Source of the DNA: Thalassovita autumnalis
GTDB lineage: Bacteria; Pseudomonadota; Alphaproteobacteria; Rhodobacterales; Rhodobacteraceae
Direction of reading: 5' to 3'
NCBI RefSeq assembly: GCF_001458255.1
Contig: NZ_CYSB01000028.1
Location: forward strand, 1-64,000
DNA length: 64,000 bases
The position numbers were made by a program, and so were the translations under genes. Positions 44,556 through 53,749 of the stretch are shown here, piece by piece (the stretch's first letter is position 1; each line of letters begins with the position of its first letter). Below the pieces are notes generated by a model, which did not search any database, was not told the origin of the DNA, and was given only the letters and a program-made list of their open reading frames with translations.

Positions 44556-45530
44556 CTACCCCGATCCGATCAGCACACCCGCAGCAAAGACCAATGCGCC
44601 GCCCAGCACCACCTGCAGTGCGGCCCGCAGGAATGGGGTTTCCATGTATTTCTTCTGGATCCAGGCAATGGCCCAAAGTTCCAGAAACACCACCGCAAAG
44701 GCGATCAATGTGGCGGTCCAGAAATCCGGGATCAGATAGGGCAGCGCATGGCCCAGCCCGCCCACCGTTGTCATCACCCCTGAGGCGACACCGCGCTTGA
44801 ACGGGGAGCCGCGACCGGACAGCTCGCCATCATCTGACGCCGCTTCGGTGAAACCCATGGAGATCCCCGCCCCGACCGAGGCCGCAAGACCAACCAAAAA
44901 GGTGGTCCAGGTGTCCTGCGTGGCAAAGGCGGTGGCAAAGATCGGCGCCAGGGTTGAAACCGAGCCGTCCATCAAACCGGCCAGACCGGGCTGCACCCAG
45001 GTCAGAACAAACTGGCGCCGCGCTGTGCGCTCTTCGTCGCTGCGCTGATCTGGGCCTAACAGGCGATTCTCCAGCGTCTCCGCGTGATCGGCATGGCCTG
45101 CCTCTGCCGCAGCCAGATCCCCAAGCAACTGACGGGTGTCAGCATCTTTTGTCTGGCTGGCGGCTTTCAGATAGAACGCCTCCGCCGCGCGTTCCATCGC
45201 GGCGGCCTCGGTCCGGATCCGCTCTACCCCGAGGTTTTCCAACAACCAGACGGGCCTGCGCGCGTGAAAGCCCGCAACATGTTCGCGGCGGATCAGCGGC
45301 ACATGATCGCCAAACCGCTGTTTGTGCAGGGCCAGCAGCTGACGACGATGATCATCCTCTTCCGCCGCCATACCGTCGAAAATCGCCGCGCTGTCGGGGT
45401 AGTCTTGGCGCAGCTGCTGCGCATAGCCCCGGTAAATGCGTGCATCATCTTCTTCGGATGAAATGGCCAGCGCCAAAATCTCTTGTTCCGAGAGATCGCG
45501 GAATTTCCGCCGGTGTATTGAAAATCGCAT
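44556..45530 (-). CDS. mbfA: membrane-bound ferritin-like iron exporter (MbfA)
   Basis: 324 residues. A ferritin-like/rubrerythrin domain (about 15-170) carries the EEDDARIYRGYA and AAEEDDHRRQLL ligands plus a second pair (EAAAMERAAEAFY, AAAEAGHADHAE). A VIT1/CCC1-type membrane domain with five helices (about 185-324) contains the LMDGSVSTLAPI and GFTEAASDDGELSGRGSP metal-binding hinge. In Agrobacterium and Bradyrhizobium MbfA exports iron and is repressed by Irr. ATG 45530 is the start; a longer frame is rejected. A perfect Irr-type box lies just upstream. Confidence 0.93.
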   Translation of the reverse strand: MRFSIHRRKFRDLSEQEILALAISSEEDDARIYRGYAQQLRQDYPDSAAIFDGMAAEEDDHRRQLLALHKQRFGDHVPLIRREHVAGFHARRPVWLLENLGVERIRTEAAAMERAAEAFYLKAASQTKDADTRQLLGDLAAAEAGHADHAETLENRLLGPDQRSDEERTARRQFVLTWVQPGLAGLMDGSVSTLAPIFATAFATQDTWTTFLVGLAASVGAGISMGFTEAASDDGELSGRGSPFKRGVASGVMTTVGGLGHALPYLIPDFWTATLIAFAVVFLELWAIAWIQKKYMETPFLRAALQVVLGGALVFAAGVLIGSG

Positions 45531-45542
45531 GGGAACCCCCAA

Positions 45543-45559
45543 CTTAGAATAGTTCTAAG
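45543..45559. promoter_or_regulatory. Irr box (ICE motif) upstream of mbfA
   Basis: CTTAGAA-TAG-TTCTAAG is a perfect 7+3+7 inverted repeat 13 bases from the mbfA start. It matches the known iron-control element bound by Irr (TTTAGAA-N3-TTCTAAA type) in Rhizobiales and Rhodobacterales, apart from the outermost base on each side. Confidence 0.75.
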
Positions 45560-45598
45560 TTATGATCTAACCCACCGCAGTGCAACCCATCGCTTGTT

Positions 45599-45619
45599 TA
45601 AACTGAACTGCTCAGTTTA
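45599..45619. promoter_or_regulatory. palindromic operator upstream of tetR-type gene
   Basis: TAAACTGA-ACTGC-TCAGTTTA, a perfect 8+5+8 inverted repeat 97 bases before the TetR start, in the mbfA/tetR divergent region. Length and spacing are typical of TetR dimer sites. Control by the adjacent TetR protein is inferred. Confidence 0.5.
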
Positions 45620-45715
45620 TAGTGACAGCCTGCTGACACACGCCCGCAACCGATTCCCGCCCGCCAGAAAGACGACGCATCCTGGTCCGTCTCGGGCCCC
45701 GCCAAAAGGACCCAC

Positions 45716-46348
45716 ATGTCGCAAGCTGTCAAAGAAGTCATTCGCACCGGACGTAAGTTTGATCAGGTCCTGCAGGGTGCACGTGAAGTGTTTATGGCAG
45801 ATGGGTTTTCCGGCGCCTCAGTGGATGACATTGCCAAGGCGGCAGGTGTTTCCAAGGCGACGCTCTACAGCTATTTCCCCGACAAGCGGCTGCTGTTCAC
45901 CGAGGTAGCGCGCAATGAATGCCAGCGTCAGGCGGATGAGGCGCTGGAGCTGACCGATCTGGAAGCCACCCCACGTGAGGCGCTGATGCAGGCGGCGGTA
46001 CAGATCACCACGATCATCACCTCTGAATTCTCTCAACGGGTGTTTCGGATCTGTGTTGCTGAGGCCGATCGTTTCCCCGAACTGGGGCAGGAATTCTACG
46101 AAAGTGGCCCAATGCTGGGCCGGGCACGGATCACCGAGTATCTGAACTGTGCAATTGAGCGCGGCGAATTTGAAATCGAAGACATGGAACTTGCCGCAGA
46201 TCAGTTTTCTGAACTTTGTAAAACCGATCTGTTTGCCAAGATGGTTTTCGGCATCCAGACCAAATTCTCGGAAGCTGAAATTGAACGTATCGCAGCGGGC
46301 GCGGTTGACATGTTCCTGGCCCGCTACGGTACTGAAAAATCGCGCTGA
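45716..46348 (+). CDS. TetR family transcriptional regulator
   Basis: 210 residues. The N-terminal TetR HTH (about 10-60) contains ASVDDIAKAAGVSKATLYSYFPDKRLLF. The C-terminal helical part (about 75-205) is of the AefR/YcdC-like kind. Ligand unknown. ATG 45716 has AAAAGGA upstream. It ends 1 base before the clpP-like gene on the opposite strand. An 8+5+8 palindrome lies in its upstream region. Confidence 0.88.
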   Translation: MSQAVKEVIRTGRKFDQVLQGAREVFMADGFSGASVDDIAKAAGVSKATLYSYFPDKRLLFTEVARNECQRQADEALELTDLEATPREALMQAAVQITTIITSEFSQRVFRICVAEADRFPELGQEFYESGPMLGRARITEYLNCAIERGEFEIEDMELAADQFSELCKTDLFAKMVFGIQTKFSEAEIERIAAGAVDMFLARYGTEKSR

Positions 46349-46924
46349 TCAGCCCAGCTGATCCGCCCGTTCGATCACCTTATCCAGCAACCCGTAGGCC
46401 ACCGCCTCATCCGTGGTCAGCCAGAAATCCCGCTGGGTGTCTGCACTGATCTTTTCAGGGGTCTGGCCTGTGGCTGCGGCAAACAGGTTGTCAAACCGTT
46501 CCCGCATGATCCGGATCTGTTCAGCCTGGATCTGCATATCGGTCACCTGACCGCCGATCCCGCCTGAGGGCTGGTGCAGCAGGAAACGGGTGTTGGGCAG
46601 GCAATAGCGGTCTTCCTTCTCTGCCCCGATGAAGATCAGCGCGCCTGCACTGGCTACCCAACCGGATCCGATGGTGCGGACCTTGGGGGTGATGAACTTG
46701 ATCATGTCATGCACCATGTCACCACTTTCGACGTGACCGCCGGGGGATGAGATGAACATGTTGATCGGATCGTCGCTTTCTTCGGCCAGCGCCAAAAGCT
46801 GTGTGACCACTTTGTTTGCCAGCTTGTCGTTGATCTCCCCCGTGACCAGTACGCTGCGGCTTTTGAGAAACAGCGAAGCAAAGGCGCCCCCGCCCTCCTC
46901 GCTCTTGTCGGTGTCTTTACTCAT
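46349..46924 (-). CDS. ATP-dependent Clp protease proteolytic subunit-like protein
   Basis: 191 residues of the ClpP fold. The catalytic Ser lies in GSGWVASAGALIF, His in FLLHQPSGG and Asp in TQRDFWLT. Clp-type sequence elements (INMFISSPGGHVESG) are present. It lies apart from clpX and differs from classic ClpP in the shorter active-site segment and the charged N-terminus, so this is probably an additional ClpP paralogue rather than the main clpP1. ATG 46924 gives the expected length; a longer frame to 47014 is rejected. Confidence 0.85.
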   Translation of the reverse strand: MSKDTDKSEEGGGAFASLFLKSRSVLVTGEINDKLANKVVTQLLALAEESDDPINMFISSPGGHVESGDMVHDMIKFITPKVRTIGSGWVASAGALIFIGAEKEDRYCLPNTRFLLHQPSGGIGGQVTDMQIQAEQIRIMRERFDNLFAAATGQTPEKISADTQRDFWLTTDEAVAYGLLDKVIERADQLG

Positions 46925-46943
46925 GTGAATGCTCCCTAAACAC

Positions 46944-46972
46944 AAATGCGCCGCCCGAGGGGCGACGCATTT
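46944..46972 (-). terminator. hairpin terminator of the formaldehyde dehydrogenase gene
   Basis: AAATGCG (46944-46950) pairs with CGCATTT (46966-46972), with inner pair CGCCC/GGGCG around a short loop. It lies 30 bases beyond the dehydrogenase stop and precedes the clpP-like start on the same strand. Confidence 0.65.
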
Positions 46973-47003
46973 CGACGTAGGGCAGTTTTCCGGTTGGGAA
47001 AGA

Positions 47004-48116
47004 TCAGTACACAACCACCGAGCGGATAGATTCGCCAGCGTGCATCAGATCGAAGCCTTTGTTGATGTCCTCCAGCCCCATGGTGTGGGTGATCATCGGA
47101 TCGATCTCAATCTTGCCGTCCATGTACCAATCAACGATTTTCGGCACATCGGTCCGGCCACGTGCGCCGCCAAAGGCAGTGCCGCGCCAGCTGCGGCCCG
47201 TGACCAGCTGGAACGGACGGGTGGAAATCTCGGCGCCCGCCGGGGCCACACCAATGATGATCGATTCACCCCAGCCTTTGTGTGCCGATTCCAGCGCGGT
47301 GCGCATCACCTGCACGTTGCCGGTGGCGTCAAAGGTGTAATCCGCACCGCCGCCGGTCAGTTCCACCAGATGTCCGACCAGATCACCTTCGACCTCGGTC
47401 GGGTTCACGAAATCGGTCATGCCGAATTTCTTGGCCATTTCCACCTTGGCGGGGTTCAGGTCCACGCCCACAATCTGATCCGCACCGGCCATGCGCAGCC
47501 CCTGGATCACGTTCAGACCAATGCCGCCCAGACCAAAGACGATGGAGCGGTTGCCGATCTCAGCCTTGGCGGTGTTGATCACCGCACCGATGCCGGTGGT
47601 GACGCCGCAGCCAATGTAGCAGATCTTATCAAACGGTGCGTCAGGGCGCACTTTGGCCAGCGCAATCTCGGGCAGAACCGTGTGGTTTGAGAAGGTCGAG
47701 CAGCCCATGTAATGCAGGATCGGCGTGCCATCCAACATCGAGAAGCGGCTGGTCCCGTCAGGCATCACACCCGCACCCTGGGTCGAACGGATCGACTGGC
47801 AGAGGTTGGTTTTCGGGTTCAGACAGTATTCACACTCACGACATTCCGGGGTGTAGAGCGGGATCACATGGTCGCCCGGCTTCAGGCTGGTGACACCGGG
47901 GCCCACCTCCAGCACCACACCGGCGCCTTCATGGCCCAGAATGGCGGGGAACATGCCCTCAGGATCGGCGCCCGACAGGGTGAATTCATCCGTATGGCAA
48001 ATGCCGGTGGCCTTGATTTCCACCAGAACCTCACCGGCTTTCGGGCCTTCAAGGTTCACTTCCATAATTTCCAGCGGTTTGCCTGCTTCTACGGCAACAG
48101 CGGCTCTTGTGCGCAT
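47004..48116 (-). CDS. adhI: S-(hydroxymethyl)glutathione dehydrogenase / class III alcohol dehydrogenase
   Basis: 370 residues, full length. It oxidises S-hydroxymethylglutathione, formed from formaldehyde and glutathione, with NAD. The catalytic zinc site begins with [26 protein letters not shown] follows, and the structural zinc loop [15 protein letters not shown] holds four cysteines. The Rossmann loop is [13 protein letters not shown]. The second-step enzyme fghA is at 39103-39933. Symbol follows Rhodobacter usage. Confidence 0.95.
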   Translation of the reverse strand: MRTRAAVAVEAGKPLEIMEVNLEGPKAGEVLVEIKATGICHTDEFTLSGADPEGMFPAILGHEGAGVVLEVGPGVTSLKPGDHVIPLYTPECRECEYCLNPKTNLCQSIRSTQGAGVMPDGTSRFSMLDGTPILHYMGCSTFSNHTVLPEIALAKVRPDAPFDKICYIGCGVTTGIGAVINTAKAEIGNRSIVFGLGGIGLNVIQGLRMAGADQIVGVDLNPAKVEMAKKFGMTDFVNPTEVEGDLVGHLVELTGGGADYTFDATGNVQVMRTALESAHKGWGESIIIGVAPAGAEISTRPFQLVTGRSWRGTAFGGARGRTDVPKIVDWYMDGKIEIDPMITHTMGLEDINKGFDLMHAGESIRSVVVY

Positions 48117-48181
48117 TTTATCCCTCCCGCGACAATATCGGGCAGCGGTTGAGCGGCCCGTTCAGGTGCCCGTTTACAGGG

Positions 48182-48619
48182 TCACTTCTTGATACGGTAG
48201 ACTTTATGACATCCACCGCAACTTTGGCCAATGGCGCCAAGGCCGGCCTTCAATGTCTCCAATGATGAGGTATCCAGCGCCTCCAGGGCTACGTCCATAG
48301 CGACCGCTTTGGCGGAAAAACCGTCCCAGTCACTCCAGATCGCGGGGGCGGCTTCGCTGGCCGGGTCCTGCGCGGCCGGTTTGAACGCGGGCTGCACCTT
48401 GGCCGAAGCTTTCAGCAGCTTGGTCTTTGCCGTTTCGGCCTTTTTGGCATCAAAAGGCAGCTTGCCTTTGGCCATGCCACCGATCGCGCCCATGTTGATG
48501 CGGATCTCTTCCATGACCATCATGCGGGATTTGACCTGCGGGTCACTGACCCCTTCATGTGCCAAAGCGGCAGTGGCCAATCCCAGTGTCAGAACGAGGG
48601 GTAGGGCTGTGATCTTCAT
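48182..48619 (-). CDS. cytochrome c' family haem protein
   Basis: 145 residues: a signal peptide (MKITALPLVLTLGLATAALA, cleavage before HEG), a four-helix bundle, and the C-terminal haem site SCGGCHKVYR, as in cytochromes c' and c556 where C-x-x-C-H is near the end. Members bind NO or carry electrons in the periplasm. It lies 65 bases upstream of the dehydrogenase gene on the same strand and may be co-transcribed with it. Confidence 0.92.
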   Translation of the reverse strand: MKITALPLVLTLGLATAALAHEGVSDPQVKSRMMVMEEIRINMGAIGGMAKGKLPFDAKKAETAKTKLLKASAKVQPAFKPAAQDPASEAAPAIWSDWDGFSAKAVAMDVALEALDTSSLETLKAGLGAIGQSCGGCHKVYRIKK

Positions 48620-48739
48620 GGCGAACCTCTGTATCGTTTTGACCAGACTATGAGATTTCGCCGCAAAATGAAGATATTAAAAAGGGACACACGAAGTTGT
48701 GCATCCCTTAGTGTTCGAATTCAACCAGGTTGCCCCGGG

Positions 48740-49315
48740 TCAGAGTGCCCGCAGGCCGCCCACAACAAAATCGGTCGCCAGTTCCGCATAGGCTTCGCGG
48801 CTCAACCCTTTGCCCGGGCGATGCCACATGTAAAACCAGTTCAGCACCGCAAAAACGCTCATCACAGCGGCGCGCAGACGGTCCGGGTGGTTCTGCAGAT
48901 CCGGGGCCACAGAAATCACTGTGTCAGACATGATATCCACCAGCCGCAGCTGCAGACCAATCAGCGGTTTTTGTTTGTCTTCCGGCAGAACACCCAGCGC
49001 GTCCAGCTGCAGTTTATGTTCCGCATCGGCGCCGGCGTATTCCTCAAGGATGGCGGCAATCAGCCCGCCCATCCCGGCACCGCGCTGACCTTCGACAACC
49101 TCAACAAGGTCGCTCAGATGTTCATCAAGGATGTCAAACAGCAGATCCTCTTTCGAGGCCCAGTAGTGATAGATCAGCGCCTTTGACACCCCACAGGATT
49201 TGGCCGCGCCGGTCATTGAGGCACGGTCAAACCCATGGGTCGCAAAGTAAGCTGCAGCACCCTTACGGAGCGCTGCGCGTTTTTCATCGTGATCGCGTGC
49301 CAGTCCGCGCGCCAT
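48740..49315 (-). CDS. TetR family regulator of phenylacetate genes (PaaR-like)
   Basis: 191 residues with an N-terminal TetR HTH (about 10-55; ASMTGAAKSCGVSKALIYHYWASKEDLLF) and an all-helical ligand domain. It directly abuts paaK (1-base spacing to its stop) on the same strand, and a perfect GACCGATCGGTC palindrome lies in the paaI/paaZ divergent promoter. Both facts fit a PaaR-type repressor released by phenylacetyl-CoA. The role is inferred from context, as family alone is not specific. Confidence 0.8.
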   Translation of the reverse strand: MARGLARDHDEKRAALRKGAAAYFATHGFDRASMTGAAKSCGVSKALIYHYWASKEDLLFDILDEHLSDLVEVVEGQRGAGMGGLIAAILEEYAGADAEHKLQLDALGVLPEDKQKPLIGLQLRLVDIMSDTVISVAPDLQNHPDRLRAAVMSVFAVLNWFYMWHRPGKGLSREAYAELATDFVVGGLRAL

Positions 49316-50626
49316 TCAACTCTCCTTGGGGCGGTTGTCGACGATGCGCACGGCCTTGCCTTCGCTGCGCGCCACCTGCCCCGGTTCTGTTACATTCACC
49401 TTGACCGAGATGCCGACATTGGACTTCACCTTGCCGCTCAGGGATTTGGCCGCGGCGTCGCGCGCATCGGCGCTCAGCCCTTCGGCCAATTCCACATGCA
49501 CCGTCATCAGGTCCATACGGTCCGGTCGGCTCAGTTCGATCTGGAAATGCGGCGCAAGGGCGGGCACATCCATCAGCTGCTCTTCGATCTGGGTCGGGAA
49601 GACGTTTACACCGCGCAGGATGATCATGTCATCACTGCGGCCGGTAACTTTCTCCATCCGGCGCATCGAACGCGCTGTGCCGGGCAGCAGACGGGTCAGA
49701 TCCCGGGTGCGATAACGAATGATCGGGAAGGCCTCTTTGGTCAGGGAGGTAAAGACCAACTCACCCAGTTCCCCATCAGGCAAGACCTCTCCGGTCTCAG
49801 GGTCGATGATCTCGGGGTAGAAGTGATCTTCCCAGATGTGCAGCCCGTCTTTGGTTTCCACACATTCGTTGGCCACGCCGGGGCCGATTACCTCGGACAG
49901 GCCGTAGATGTCCACCGCGTGCATATCAAAGGCGTCTTCGATTTCCTTGCGCATGGCATTGGTCCAGGGCTCCGCGCCAAAGATCCCCACCTTCAAAGGG
50001 CTTTCGCGCGGGTCACGACCCTGTTTGGCATATTCGTCAAGGATCGACAGCGCGTAAGACGGCGTGACGGTCATGCCATCGGCCTGAAAATCCTCAATCA
50101 AACGCACCTGGCGCTGGGTCATCCCGCCTGAGACCGGTACAACGGTCAGCCCCAGCTTCTCGGCGCCGCCGTGAATGCCCAGACCGCCGGTGAACAATCC
50201 GTAGCCGTAGGCGTTGTGCAACACATCACCCGACCTCAGGCCGGAGGCGCGCAGCGATCGCGCCACAACATCGTTCCACATCTCCAGATCGTTTTTGGTA
50301 TAACCCACCACCGTCGGCTGCCCCGTCGTGCCTGAGGAAGCATGGATCCGTGCGATCTGTTCGCGCGGCACGGCAAACAGACCAAAGGGATAATGATCGC
50401 GCAGATCTTGTTTCACGGTGAAGGGAAACTTGGCCAGATCCGCCAGGGAGGTCAGATCGTCGGGGTGCACGCCAGCCTCATCAAAGGCCCTTTTGTAAAA
50501 AGGCACGTTGTCATAGGCGTGGCGCAGCGACCATTTCATCCGCTGCAATTGCACCGAGGCAATTTCATCACGCGATGCGGTTTCGATATGTTCCAGATCA
50601 CCCTGCTTGGGGGAGAGATCTTTCAT
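49316..50626 (-). CDS. paaK: phenylacetate-CoA ligase
   Basis: 436 residues. PaaK activates phenylacetate with CoA and ATP, the first step of the aerobic hybrid phenylacetate pathway. The adenylate-forming motifs HASSGTTGQPTVVGYTKND and the aromatic-CoA-ligase NAYGYGLFTGGLG are present; GELVFTSLTKEAFPIIRYRTRD and the C-terminal swinging part GRSDDMIILRGVNVFPTQIE follow. The TetR gene follows and paaI precedes it (52-base gap). The paaABCDE epoxidase genes are not in this window. Confidence 0.97.
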   Translation of the reverse strand: MKDLSPKQGDLEHIETASRDEIASVQLQRMKWSLRHAYDNVPFYKRAFDEAGVHPDDLTSLADLAKFPFTVKQDLRDHYPFGLFAVPREQIARIHASSGTTGQPTVVGYTKNDLEMWNDVVARSLRASGLRSGDVLHNAYGYGLFTGGLGIHGGAEKLGLTVVPVSGGMTQRQVRLIEDFQADGMTVTPSYALSILDEYAKQGRDPRESPLKVGIFGAEPWTNAMRKEIEDAFDMHAVDIYGLSEVIGPGVANECVETKDGLHIWEDHFYPEIIDPETGEVLPDGELGELVFTSLTKEAFPIIRYRTRDLTRLLPGTARSMRRMEKVTGRSDDMIILRGVNVFPTQIEEQLMDVPALAPHFQIELSRPDRMDLMTVHVELAEGLSADARDAAAKSLSGKVKSNVGISVKVNVTEPGQVARSEGKAVRIVDNRPKES

Positions 50627-50677
50627 GGGTAGTCCTCCAAATATCCCACACCGCCTCCACGCAGCGCAGGGTCATTC

Positions 50678-51130
50678 TCATTCCTCGAAATGCTGGCCTT
50701 TGATCTGCCGCGACAACCCGCGAAACAGCGCCACCTTACGGCCGTCTTCACCGGTCACGGTCACATCGTATACGCCCGAACGTCCGGTTTTGGACTGTTC
50801 CACCGCCGTTGCGGTCAGCAGTTCACCCGGCTGACCGGGGGCCAGATAGGTGATGGTGTTTTCCTGTGCCACAACCAGTTGGTTGTAGCTGTTGCAGGCA
50901 AAGGCAAAGGCGCTGTCAGCCAGCGTGAAGATATAGCCGCCATGACAGATGCCGTGGCCGTTCAGCATCTCATCCCGCACCCGCATGGTCAGAACGGCGC
51001 CGCCCGGGCTGACCGCGGTGATCTCCATCCCCAAGTCCTGACTGGCCTGATCGGTGGACCACATGGCCTGCGCCGAACGCGTTGCCCGGTCCTCGGCGGT
51101 GATCTCACGGTCAGTGATCGGATCTGTCAT
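50678..51130 (-). CDS. paaI: hydroxyphenylacetyl-CoA thioesterase
   Basis: 150 residues of the hot-dog fold, tetrameric type. The NGHGICHGGYIFTLADSAFAFACN segment carries the catalytic Asn/His and Asp of PaaI-type thioesterases. It rescues CoA from dead-end thioesters in the phenylacetate pathway. It lies upstream of paaK in the same operon and divergent from paaZ, with the GACCGATCGGTC palindrome between. Confidence 0.95.
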   Translation of the reverse strand: MTDPITDREITAEDRATRSAQAMWSTDQASQDLGMEITAVSPGGAVLTMRVRDEMLNGHGICHGGYIFTLADSAFAFACNSYNQLVVAQENTITYLAPGQPGELLTATAVEQSKTGRSGVYDVTVTGEDGRKVALFRGLSRQIKGQHFEE

Positions 51131-51169
51131 CTAAGGCTCCTCTTCCTTGGCTCTACCCTGCACAAAACC

Positions 51170-51181
51170 GACCGATCGGTC
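51170..51181. promoter_or_regulatory. perfect palindrome in paaI/paaZ promoter, probable TetR (PaaR) site
   Basis: GACCGATCGGTC is a perfect 12-base palindrome within AACCGACCGATCGGTCAAT, 40 bases upstream of paaI and 76 upstream of paaZ. ACCGA half-sites are typical of TetR regulators of CoA-linked catabolism. Assignment is by context. Confidence 0.6.
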
Positions 51182-51256
51182 AATAGTGTTGAAATCTGAA
51201 TTTATCTGGCGCATGCTAGGGCAAATGCCCGATGCGGGTTTCGAAAGGATTGCGAG

Positions 51257-53278
51257 ATGCTGACACCTGAAAGCTATGCCTGCGGCCAATGGGTCGCCCC
51301 CGGCGAAAACGCCACCGAGATCACCGGCCCTGTCACCGGTGAGCCTATTGCCCGCGCGGGCGGTTCTGCGTTGGACATGCAGGCAATGCTGGACTTCGCC
51401 CGCACAAAAGGCGGCCCTGCCCTGCGCGCCATGACCTTCCACCAGCGCGCCAAGATGCTGAAGGCACTGGCGACCTATCTGGATGGCCGCAAAGACGAAC
51501 TTTATGCGCTGAACCCGATGACAGGGGCGACCAAACGGGACGGTTGGGTCGACATCGACGGTGGCATCGGCACAACCTTTGTCATCGCTTCCAAGGGCCG
51601 CCGTGAAATGCCGGACGGCCATGTCTATCTGGACGGCGATGTGGAGCAACTGTCACGCAACGGCACCCTGCTGGGGCAGCATATTGCTGTGCCGCTGCAA
51701 GGGGTTGCGGTGCATATCAACGCCTTCAACTTCCCCGTCTGGGGCATGATGGAAAAGCTGGCCCCCACCCTGCTGGCCGGTGTGCCCGCGATTGTGAAAC
51801 CGGCCACCCAGACCTGTTACCTGACCGAAGCCTGTTTCCGCATGATCATCGATTCGGGCCTCCTGCCCGAAGGGGCCGTGCAGCTGATCGTCGGCCGCAC
51901 CGGTGATCTGCTGGACCGATTGACCGCGCAGGATGTAGTCAGCTTCACCGGGTCCGCCGACACCGCCGCCATGCTGCGCGCCAACCCCAACCTGGTGGAA
52001 AACTCCACCCGGTTTGTCGCCGAACAGGACAGCCTGAACGCCGCGATCCTTGGCGCTGATGCCACCCCGGACAGCCCTGAATTTGCGCTGTTTGTGAAGG
52101 AAGCCGTGACCGAAATGACCACCAAAGCGGGCCAAAAATGTACCGCCATGCGCCGGCTGATCGTGCCCGCGACCCAGTTGGAGGCCGTGATTGAAGCCAT
52201 GAGCGCCAAGCTGGCCGCACTGACCATTGGCGATCCGTCGGACAAGGCAAACCGCATGGGCGCGCTGGCCTCGATGGGGCAGAAAGCCGACGTGCTGGAA
52301 AAGCTGGCCATCCTGAAGAAAGAGGCCCGCGTGGTGCATGGCGATCCCGACAGCCTGCCGGCGGATCTGGCCTCCTGCGCGTTCCTGCCGCCGATCCTGC
52401 TGGCCTGCGATGATCCAGACAACGCCGTATCGGTGCATTCGGTGGAGGCCTTTGGCCCCGTTTCCACCCTGCTGCCCTACCGCGACACCGCCCATGCCGC
52501 AGAGATTGCCAACCGTGGCGGCGGCTCGCTGGTTGCCTCGCTCTTCACCAATGACCCCGCCATCGCGCGTGAGGTCACGCTGGCTTCTGCCGCCTGGCAT
52601 GGCCGCCTCTATGTGATGGGCCGCGCCTCCGCTGATGAGGCCACCGGCCATGGCTCCCCCCTGCCGCATATGATCCACGGCGGCCCCGGCCGCGCCGGTG
52701 GTGGTGAGGAATTGGGCGGCGTGCGCGGCGTTTTGCACTACATGCAGCGCACCGCCATTCAGGGCAGCCCGGACGTGCTGACCGCGATCACCGGCACCTG
52801 GATCAAAGGCGCAGCGGAACTGACCGGCCCCAGCCACCCGTTCCAGCGCACCTTCCGCGAAATCCAGATTGGCGAGACGATCCACACCGATCCACGCATC
52901 ATCTCGCTGGAGGATATTGAACATTTCGCCCATTTCACCGGCGATACCTTCTACGCGCATATGGATGAGGAGGCCGCAGCGGCGAACCCCTTCTTCCCCG
53001 GCCGTGTGGCGCATGGCTACCTGCTGTTGTCCTTCGCGGCGGGCCTGTTTGTGCAGCCCGATCCCGGACCGGTTCTGGCCAACACCGGCCTTAACAGCCT
53101 GAGCTTCCAGAAACCGGTCAGCCCTGGTGACAGCGTGAAAGTGCGCCTGACAGCCAAGCGCAAGACCCAACGTACGGATGAGTATGGTGAAGTTGCCTGG
53201 AACGCGACACTGACCAATCAGGACGGCGATCAGGTGGCGGAATATGAGCTACTGACCATGGTGGCCTACGAACGCTAA
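51257..53278 (+). CDS. paaZ: bifunctional oxepin-CoA hydrolase / aldehyde dehydrogenase
   Basis: 673 residues. An N-terminal aldehyde dehydrogenase (about 1-520) has [14 protein letters not shown] with the general-base Glu and [12 protein letters not shown] with the catalytic Cys. A C-terminal MaoC-like (R)-hydratase domain (about 535-673) has [19 protein letters not shown] and [10 protein letters not shown]. The two halves open the oxepin-CoA ring and oxidise the resulting aldehyde to 3-oxo-5,6-dehydrosuberyl-CoA. GAAAGGA lies before ATG 51257. Divergent from paaI-paaK-tetR. Confidence 0.97.
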   Translation: MLTPESYACGQWVAPGENATEITGPVTGEPIARAGGSALDMQAMLDFARTKGGPALRAMTFHQRAKMLKALATYLDGRKDELYALNPMTGATKRDGWVDIDGGIGTTFVIASKGRREMPDGHVYLDGDVEQLSRNGTLLGQHIAVPLQGVAVHINAFNFPVWGMMEKLAPTLLAGVPAIVKPATQTCYLTEACFRMIIDSGLLPEGAVQLIVGRTGDLLDRLTAQDVVSFTGSADTAAMLRANPNLVENSTRFVAEQDSLNAAILGADATPDSPEFALFVKEAVTEMTTKAGQKCTAMRRLIVPATQLEAVIEAMSAKLAALTIGDPSDKANRMGALASMGQKADVLEKLAILKKEARVVHGDPDSLPADLASCAFLPPILLACDDPDNAVSVHSVEAFGPVSTLLPYRDTAHAAEIANRGGGSLVASLFTNDPAIAREVTLASAAWHGRLYVMGRASADEATGHGSPLPHMIHGGPGRAGGGEELGGVRGVLHYMQRTAIQGSPDVLTAITGTWIKGAAELTGPSHPFQRTFREIQIGETIHTDPRIISLEDIEHFAHFTGDTFYAHMDEEAAAANPFFPGRVAHGYLLLSFAAGLFVQPDPGPVLANTGLNSLSFQKPVSPGDSVKVRLTAKRKTQRTDEYGEVAWNATLTNQDGDQVAEYELLTMVAYER

Positions 53279-53391
53279 ACGACCAACAATGCAGCTGGGG
53301 CGGCGGGGAAACCTGCCGCCCATTGCTCTCTGGAACGGTATGGGGCCTCGTGGGGCTTGATTTCGTCGCCAATCAGCGCGACTCTGGCTTT

Positions 53392-53736
53392 ATGAATATC
53401 GAGCAGCCGACACCCTTTCCCCGCCCACCTGTGCCGGAGCAGGTGTCCTTTCATCGCACCGAACTGGCCGTGATCCTGTCGCTTTACGGGCGGATGGTGG
53501 CCGCTGGCGAATGGCGTGACTATGGCATTTCGGCCCTGCGCGACCGGGCGGTTTTTTCGATCTTTCGCCGCACCGCTGAAAACCCGCTCTACCGGATTGA
53601 AAAACACCCGAAACTGCGCCTGAAGCAGGGCCAATATTGCGTAATTTCGATGGACGGGCAGGTGCTGAAGCGCGGCAATGATCTGAAGACCGTGCTGCGC
53701 GGGCTGGAACGCAAGCTGATCCGCGCAATCGACTGA
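53392..53736 (+). CDS. DUF2794 domain-containing protein
   Basis: 114 residues from ATG 53392. The signature HRTELAVILSLYGRMVAAGEWRDYGIS and the later AVFSIFRRTAENPLYRIEKHP are the DUF2794 family, known mainly from Alphaproteobacteria and of unknown function. The start is uncertain since no strong ribosome site is seen; a longer non-ATG frame exists. It lies between paaZ and the dehydrogenase gene, 13 bases before the latter, so co-transcription is likely. Confidence 0.82.
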   Translation: MNIEQPTPFPRPPVPEQVSFHRTELAVILSLYGRMVAAGEWRDYGISALRDRAVFSIFRRTAENPLYRIEKHPKLRLKQGQYCVISMDGQVLKRGNDLKTVLRGLERKLIRAID

Positions 53737-53749
53737 CGGGGAAATTTTC

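Noticed and set aside
51653-53170. 505-residue open frame on the minus strand opposite paaZ
   Set aside because: Antisense of paaZ; composition dominated by G, H and Q with no recognisable motif.
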